Positions 59,572-64,000 of a stretch of 64,000 nt of DNA are shown here, in pieces. Origin of the DNA: Chitinophaga sedimenti (GTDB lineage: Bacteria; Bacteroidota; Bacteroidia; Chitinophagales; Chitinophagaceae); contig NZ_JAKUKA010000001.1 of the NCBI RefSeq assembly GCF_023156195.1, forward strand, positions 682,001 to 746,000. Reading direction: 5' to 3'. The notes beneath the pieces are model-generated. The model had not been told where the DNA came from and did not search any database. It saw nothing but the letters and a program-made list of their open reading frames with translations. Position numbers and translations under genes: made by a program. Each line of letters starts with the position of its first letter. The stretch's first letter is position 1.

Positions 59572-60069
59572 ATGATCATCCGAAGCAACAAAATCATGGA
59601 GGACTACCTCCGCGAACTTTCTTACGATTTCCGCACCACTCCGTATGAATTACCGGGGTCCATCGCCGATGTGCTTAATCAGGGATTTTCCCAGAAGGAT
59701 GGCACCGTTCTGTTGACTGCAATCAATACGCAAACCTGCTGGCCCACTTTTACGGACGACCAGGACAGGATGGATTTCGAATACACGAACAATAAGTTCA
59801 ATACCGATTCGCCCGAAGAGGATGAGGAGCTGGAATATCTTAAACGTGCGCTGGAATGCGGCAACCGCATCGCCAATAAACTGAAGGAAGAATTTCCGGG
59901 TAAGATTTTTAAGGTGCTGGTGTTCTTTAATGAAACAAATTTCGAAAGCGAGCATATCGCGCTTTTTGCCGCCTCTTCCGTACGCTTTTATGAAGTAAAG
60001 CAACCCGACGGGGAAAACGACCTGGAAAGCTACCAGGGCGAGGCGGTGCTGGAAATTGAAGTGCAGTAA
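59572..60069 (+). CDS. Protein of unknown function, 165 aa
   Basis: Intact frame starting MIIRSNKIMEDYLREL. Cytosolic by appearance: no signal peptide or membrane span, acidic, with predicted alternating helices and strands. Notable pieces are LLTAINTQTCWPTFTDDQDR, an acidic DSPEEDEELEYLKRALEC helix and FAASSVRFYEVKQPDGEND. I do not recognise the family. A TACATTTA box (59558-59565), one mismatch from TAnnTTTG, is 6 bases before the ATG, so a second in-frame ATG at 59596 may be the real start. Confidence 0.6.
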   Translation: MIIRSNKIMEDYLRELSYDFRTTPYELPGSIADVLNQGFSQKDGTVLLTAINTQTCWPTFTDDQDRMDFEYTNNKFNTDSPEEDEELEYLKRALECGNRIANKLKEEFPGKIFKVLVFFNETNFESEHIALFAASSVRFYEVKQPDGENDLESYQGEAVLEIEVQ

Positions 60070-60087
60070 TCATCGAATTTTTAATAT

Positions 60088-60118
60088 AAAAGGCTGCCTT
60101 GTTGAGAGGCGGCCTTTT
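60088..60118 (+). terminator. Terminator after the unknown gene
   Basis: AAAAGGCTGCCT and AGGCGGCCTTTT pair with one G-U over a 7-base loop and end in TTTT. Confidence 0.65.
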
Positions 60119-60179
60119 GCGTTCTTTACATCTGCTGGTCGTTCGCTTTCACGATCAGTTCTAGCTGGTGGTAATAGCG

Positions 60180-60198
60180 TTAAGGAATTATTAAGGAA
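60180..60198 (+). promoter_or_regulatory. TTAAGGAA direct repeat before the YhcH-type gene
   Basis: TTAAGGAA at 60180-60187 and again at 60191-60198, 11 bases apart. A TATCTTTC box, one mismatch from TAnnTTTG, follows about 30 bases on, before the ATG at 60261. The 11-base step resembles PhoB/OmpR-type sites. Confidence 0.35.
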
Positions 60199-60260
60199 AC
60201 GTTATGACCAAATTCTGACGCGATTTCCTATCTTTCCGGCCTAAATACAGCATCAAGCTC

Positions 60261-60719
60261 ATGATCATAGACACGCTTCAGCAGGCGCACCTTTACGCCG
60301 GTCTCGGCCCTCAGTTCGTAAAGGCTTTCGAATATCTTACTACAACAGATGTAGCAGCTTTACCAAAAGGAAAATATGAAATAGACGGGCAAAACATTTT
60401 CGCCATCGTGAATGAATACGATTCGGTAGATGCAGCCACTGAACAGATGGAGGCGCATAAAAAGCACATCGATGTGCAATACATCGTGAGCGGCGCGGAA
60501 TTGATCGGGCATGATTTCCTGGTAAAGCAAACGCCGTCAAAAGCATATGATGAAGAAGCAGATTATATGCTGTTCGCCGAAAAGCCAGCCTTCTTCAGCC
60601 AGTTGTCGCAGGGTTGCTTTGCGATCTTTTTTCCAACAGATCTGCACATGCCCAACATCAAAATAGATGCGCCGGCGCCGGTAAAAAAGATTGTGATCAA
60701 GATCCGTGTTCCCGAATAA
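60261..60719 (+). CDS. YhcH/YjgK/YiaL family protein
   Basis: Intact 152-residue cupin-like protein of the DUF386 family. Family marks are LPKGKYEIDGQNIFAIVNEY, EAHKKHIDVQYIVSGAELIG and FFPTDLHMPNI, which carry the likely metal-binding His/Glu cluster. Relatives are linked to sialic acid and sugar acid metabolism in enterobacteria, and to biofilm control; the role here is unknown. Cytosolic. The next gene starts 10 bases after the stop. Confidence 0.87.
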   Translation: MIIDTLQQAHLYAGLGPQFVKAFEYLTTTDVAALPKGKYEIDGQNIFAIVNEYDSVDAATEQMEAHKKHIDVQYIVSGAELIGHDFLVKQTPSKAYDEEADYMLFAEKPAFFSQLSQGCFAIFFPTDLHMPNIKIDAPAPVKKIVIKIRVPE

Positions 60720-60729
60720 TCTGCAAACG

Positions 60730-61170
60730 ATGAAATATTTATTATGGCTGCTGCTTTCGGGCGGCATTATCCAGACCAGTAATGAGCACATGTTGTTTGA
60801 GCAGCTGCAGCAACGCATGCCGGGCAACATTTGTTCCGATACTAAAGTGCACGATAATGATAAGCAGGCGAAAGGCCGCATCACCTTTCTGAACCGCGAT
60901 TTCCGCACCGCGTATTTCGCCGCCGCTACGTCGGTACGCTTTTTCGAGTGCGAAGACCGCCGCCTGCACCTGGCCATGATCAGCCTGGAGTTTAAAAACG
61001 AACAGGATATGGACCTCGCCATGGCCGCTATTACGGCAAGCCGGCGCACCGCTTTCCGGTTACCCAATAAAACCCGTTTCGCACCTAAGAAACTAGGCAA
61101 CGAGCTGGTGATCATCTACTCCCAGACTTTTACCGACCAGCGTTTCCAGGATTTCGTGAACCGCAATTAA
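60730..61170 (+). CDS. Protein of unknown function, 146 aa
   Basis: Intact frame from ATG 60730 with a short hydrophobic leader (MKYLLWLLLSGGIIQTSN) that may be a signal peptide. Notable stretches are FRTAYFAAATSVRFFECEDR and LAMAAITASRRTAFRLPNKT. The segment FAAATSVRFFE resembles FAASSVRFYEV in the protein at 59572, but the rest does not align, so this may be chance. It follows the YhcH-type gene by 10 bases and its stop overlaps the end of the opposing lipoprotein gene by 3 bases. Confidence 0.6.
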   Translation: MKYLLWLLLSGGIIQTSNEHMLFEQLQQRMPGNICSDTKVHDNDKQAKGRITFLNRDFRTAYFAAATSVRFFECEDRRLHLAMISLEFKNEQDMDLAMAAITASRRTAFRLPNKTRFAPKKLGNELVIIYSQTFTDQRFQDFVNRN

Positions 61171-61572
61171 TGCAGCGGTAAAAATACCAGGGTGGTATCT
61201 AACCGCGATGGCCCGCTGATCATTACATCTGCCATCAGCGTGCTATCTTTTTCATAAACGAGGAACATATAATGATGGCCGTCGCCCGCATTTGCTTTTA
61301 CGTGCGAAAAGCTGGCGGTAACGCTGTCTAGGTAAGTAAAGCGCCATTCGTTCGCTCCCCTGGACTGTGGTATTACCTGCAAACTGTCGCGGAAAAAGGG
61401 GAGGCGTTGCATTAACGTATCGGTCGTTTTTAGTGAGATGTTGAACCGGTTCATTTTAAGCCCGTGTCCCAGCGTGATTTTGAAGTGGTCGGGATTTTCG
61501 GGTTTCCCTGGCTTCTTTGCAGGCGTAAAGTGACAGTAACAGGCATACAATGCCGGATGATACACGCTTCAT
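61167..61572 (-). CDS. Small lipoprotein of unknown function (frameshifted)
   Basis: From ATG 61572, a hydrophobic leader reaches the lipobox SLYAC. One A missing near 61510 restores the frame to KKKPGKPENPDHFKI and on through ISLKTTDTLMQRLPFFRD to the stop at 61169-61167, about 135 residues. The mature protein looks beta-rich and anchored to the envelope; no family is recognised. The 3-base stop overlap with the plus-strand gene is a compact tail-to-tail arrangement. Confidence 0.6.
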
Positions 61573-61654
61573 GAGGAGCTGGATTTGTGTGAAGGTTCGG
61601 ACTGGTGTTGCTCAAATTTTGTCCTCAGCTGCGATAAAAGTATTTTTTATTTTT

Positions 61655-62377
61655 TTAGAAAGTAGGGTAAGAGGTGCGATGTTTTTTACTCCAGCGGTAT
61701 TGATGGGTCCAATAAGCCACTTTCATGGAAAGATAACCAAACCCCGCGCCGGCCAGCACATCACTGATGTAATGGCGGTTATTTGCAATGCGCAAAGCGC
61801 CCACCGTGGAAGCCAGGCCATAAGCGGCATAGGGCATCCATTTAAAACGGTGTTTATATTCTTCACTTAAAAACGTAGCCGCTGCAAAGGCATTGGCCGT
61901 ATGCCCCGAAGGCCAGGAATTGTAGGTCGTTTCATCAGGCCGCAGTTGCCGGGTGAGTTTTTTCAATATGTTAACGGTGGCGTAATTGATCACTGCGCCT
62001 TTGGCCAGGATGATGCTCCGTTCCACAACCGGGTTGCGCGATTTAACCCCGAGGGCGTCCAGTCCGTAGGCAATCACCACCGGTGAGTACTGCAGGTAGT
62101 TATCGAACTTTGTACGGAAGTCGCGCATATTGTTGTTGCGCATTTCTTTTATTTCCATTTTGATGCTTTCCTCACCATTCCCGTTAAACAGGATGCCTGC
62201 CGTAATCAGCGCTGCGGGCGCGAACAGTTGTTGGGGGAATAGCGGATAGGCGGAGGTAAGCGGAAGGTATCCGATTTAGTTTGGTCCAGTGCCGGCCGGG
62301 CTCACCGTATCGGGACCAGGCTGCGCGTGCACCAGGAAGCCCTGAAGCAACAGCAGTACCAAAAGGCCAGCTCTCAT
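61655..62377 (-). CDS. Secreted PAP2 superfamily phosphatase (frameshifted N-terminus)
   Basis: Phosphatidic acid phosphatase-type protein with a signal peptide (VLLLLQGFLVHAQPG) from ATG 62377. All three PAP2 motifs are intact: KKLTRQLRP, WPSGHTANA and RIANNRHYISDVLAG. The region between leader and first helix has two frame breaks (near 62285 and 62240) that partly offset each other. Restored length is about 240 residues. Unlike the PAP2 protein at 16979, it has few membrane helices, as in periplasmic class members. Substrate unknown. Confidence 0.85.
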
Positions 62378-62450
62378 GTTGTAGGTTTAATACCCACATA
62401 TTAATAAAAAAATCCGGGATTTCCCGGATTTTAAGCTAAAAATGTATCGG

Positions 62451-63024
62451 TTACTGTTCCCATACCCATTCCTCGAATTCCGCTGTTAAACCGGGAGGAT
62501 TGCCCTTGCGGGTCCAGGCGACAGGTTCATCGTAGTATTCCAGTTCATGGATGATTACGGGAACATCGCGGCCGAATTTGCGGCGGATCGTTCCGTCTTC
62601 GTGCAGTCGCAGCGACAGGCTGGTCATGATATGCAGGAAGGCCTCCTGTATTTTCACGCCCTTTTCAAAGGCGCCGTCATAATCTTCTTCCTCGTCGTCA
62701 TCTGAGTAGTAGAAGGGGAGGGTTTTTACCCAGGCGTCGAAAGCCGCATCTTCGTCCCCCAATATTCAGTTCTTCATTTTGTAACCAGAAGGCATAGTTC
62801 CATTTAGCTTCTTCCTGGTAGGAAGGCGCATCTCCCGGGGCACTCAGTTTCCAGTTGGTAACGGTGTTGTAACCAACGGTGAGCAGGGGAAGGCGCAGGT
62901 CGTCATCTACATTACTCTTGTAAAAGGAAATGACGTAAATATCGTCCGTATCTTCTTCCGAAAAGTCGCGGATGGCGGCTTGCAGTTTCTCGTACGTCAG
63001 TTTGATGAATTTTTCCGTGGTCAT
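62451..63024 (-). CDS. DUF4303-like cytosolic protein (frameshifted)
   Basis: About 190 residues after restoring one G near 62755. The first half contains IYVISFYKSNVDDDLRLPLL and NWKLSAPGDAPSYQEEAKWN; the second has a strongly acidic YYSDDDEEEDYDGAFEKG and TIRRKFGRDVPVIIHELEYY. The layout resembles DUF4303, a family sometimes linked to SMI1/KNR4-like immunity proteins, but this is from memory and not certain. It is divergent from the lipoprotein at 63138. Confidence 0.5.
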
Positions 63025-63102
63025 GTTGCGAAGTTAATTGAATTTTCTATTGAGCTGTAGGATCATCCCAAAAGGGAAAAATGTCAATTCAGGCGTTTGG
63101 CG

Positions 63103-63134
63103 TTGGTGCGCGCGAAGCCACGCCATTATATTTG
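63103..63134 (+). promoter_or_regulatory. Promoter of the lipoprotein gene, likely leaderless
   Basis: TTG at 63103-63105 and a perfect TAnnTTTG box, TATATTTG (63127-63134), are 21 bases apart. The box ends 3 bases before the ATG at 63138, so transcription should start at or just beyond the start codon's first base. Confidence 0.6.
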
Positions 63135-63137
63135 TAT

Positions 63138-63581
63138 ATGAAAAGTACGCTCCTGGTGCTATGGGCAGTATTACTCGGCGGCTGCGGCTTCTACGGCAAA
63201 TCGTTCCGGCCTACTCCCTCGGAGCGCAACGATGCGTGGGTATATGTGCCCACCGGCCGTAAACAGGAAAAGATGCTCACCTTTCCGGCTGCCAGCTTTA
63301 CCCGCGCGATCAGGGATTATAAGCTGTCGTATGGAAGCTTTCCGCAGGAAATATACATCCTGAAATCGTACAACCATAAAGCAATGCAGGACATGACCGA
63401 TATGGGATACACAGACCTCCGTATTACCTATCTTTTTCTTGATTCGATGGAGATGGATTTTGTACGTGTACCGAAATGGACGCGGGATAACGATTACAAA
63501 ACATTGGAGATGCGCATTGCCGGTAAGTTCGTTTTTTCCATGAAAGACTCATCGATGTTTACGCACACCGTGGTGTATTAA
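63138..63581 (+). CDS. Lipoprotein of unknown function, 147 aa
   Basis: Intact frame from ATG 63138. A hydrophobic leader and lipobox (LLGGC) mark it as a lipoprotein; the next residue is Gly, compatible with outer membrane sorting. The mature part is beta-rich with SFTRAIRDYKLSYGSFPQEI and ends KDSSMFTHTVVY. No family is recognised. Its stop is immediately followed by the end of the opposing EcsC-family gene. Confidence 0.65.
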   Translation: MKSTLLVLWAVLLGGCGFYGKSFRPTPSERNDAWVYVPTGRKQEKMLTFPAASFTRAIRDYKLSYGSFPQEIYILKSYNHKAMQDMTDMGYTDLRITYLFLDSMEMDFVRVPKWTRDNDYKTLEMRIAGKFVFSMKDSSMFTHTVVY

Positions 63582-64000
63582 TTACAGGTCGCCCCGCGCT
63601 GCAAGCCGCATCCGGTAAGCGTTGATCGCTGTTTCCCCGAGTTTGTTGATCAGCCGGTAGTTCACCACTACGCCCACCGCCGCCCCGATCACCGGTACTA
63701 GTTGCGCCATTTTGGCCAGGTCGATGTGGTCGCGGTATTCCTGTTGAAAGTGCAGCCAGTCAAATGCCTGTATATCTTCGGGCAGGTCCTTTGCTTTTTG
63801 CTTCCAGTTTTCTATTTCTTTGAACACCTTTTGCCGGTGCTGCTGGCTGCTGAAGGCTAGTATGAACACCTGCAGTATGTACACCCGCTCTTTATAGTCC
63901 TTCACATCAAACCCGTAAAACGTAGCGATATCAAATAGTAATTTCAGTTTGATAGCGAGCAGGATAGGGAAGTCGGCCAGTCCCATCAAAAATCCGCCAG
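63582..64000 (-). CDS. EcsC family protein, C-terminal part
   Basis: Open from the window edge to the stop at 63584-63582; the N-terminus is outside. The visible 139 residues include GFLMGLADFPILLAIKLKLL, FDIATFYGFDV, and the glycine-rich membrane-type segment VPVIGAAVGVVVNYRLINKL, ending AINAYRMRLAARGDL. This is the C-terminal half of EcsC-domain proteins (PF12787 type), membrane-associated proteins of unknown function. Confidence 0.8.
   Translation of the reverse strand, partial: GGFLMGLADFPILLAIKLKLLFDIATFYGFDVKDYKERVYILQVFILAFSSQQHRQKVFKEIENWKQKAKDLPEDIQAFDWLHFQQEYRDHIDLAKMAQLVPVIGAAVGVVVNYRLINKLGETAINAYRMRLAARGDL

Overview
The window looks like chromosome of a Bacteroidota species, most probably Chitinophagaceae and close to Chitinophaga. 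The signs are a SusC/SusD pair with a DUF5689 partner, TonB receptors with carboxypeptidase-like N-terminal domains, type IX secretion sorting domains on secreted enzymes, TAnnTTTG promoter boxes with almost no Shine-Dalgarno sequences, and many FtsX-type permeases, AraC regulators and VOC proteins. No rRNA, tRNA, CRISPR array, transposase or phage gene was seen.

About 50 positions break an otherwise good reading frame. Nearly all look like a single missing base, often in a run of 3-5 identical bases, and they hit unrelated housekeeping and accessory genes alike. I treat them as sequence errors and give each gene its full span, naming the break in the entry.

Layout. 1-63: start of an SDR oxidoreductase. 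224-4561: four-gene efflux system (TolC-like, membrane fusion protein, ABC permease, ATPase). 4664-7490: TonB receptor and NTF2-like lipoprotein. 7595-14125: SusC-SusD-DUF5689 operon behind 11-bp direct repeats. 14291-15335: choloylglycine hydrolase-family protein. 15388-17838 (minus): 55-aa membrane protein, PAP2 phosphatase and ArnT-like glycosyltransferase, a possible envelope glycan module. 18027-23410: thioredoxin-like protein, TerC, M48 peptidase and a secreted protein of unknown function. 23583-26338: SDR, then GntR regulator plus Fsr-like MFS exporter behind a palindromic operator. 26397-33191: EamA remnant, lectin-fold protein, VOC protein, then a minus-strand series AraC/GlxA-CorA-LigD with an Ala/Lys-repeat linker in LigD, and a PhnB-like protein. 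33290-37551: thioredoxin protein, DinB, two AraC paralogues. 37855-43179: MATE, NUDIX, SWIB, VOC, FtsX permease. 43325-45652: CE2-like SGNH esterase and FAD oxidoreductase. 45809-54769: secreted polysaccharide-directed set (GH76-PA14-T9SS, discoidin/FnIII/HExxH-T9SS, GH5 with CBM6-like end) with DinB, a small acidic protein and an AraC regulator. 55252-59033: small protein, PAS histidine kinase plus response regulator, AlkC. 59572-64000: unknown proteins, YhcH-family protein, lipoproteins, second PAP2, DUF4303-like protein and a partial EcsC-family protein.

The most interesting non-coding signals are: Pho-box-like 11-bp direct repeats ahead of susC; two further intergenic arrays of degenerate units repeating every 10-12 bp (45661-45730 and 59415-59500); a promoter fused to an operator for the GntR gene; a candidate small RNA at 55015-55094; and two promoters placed so close to the ATG that the mRNAs should be leaderless.
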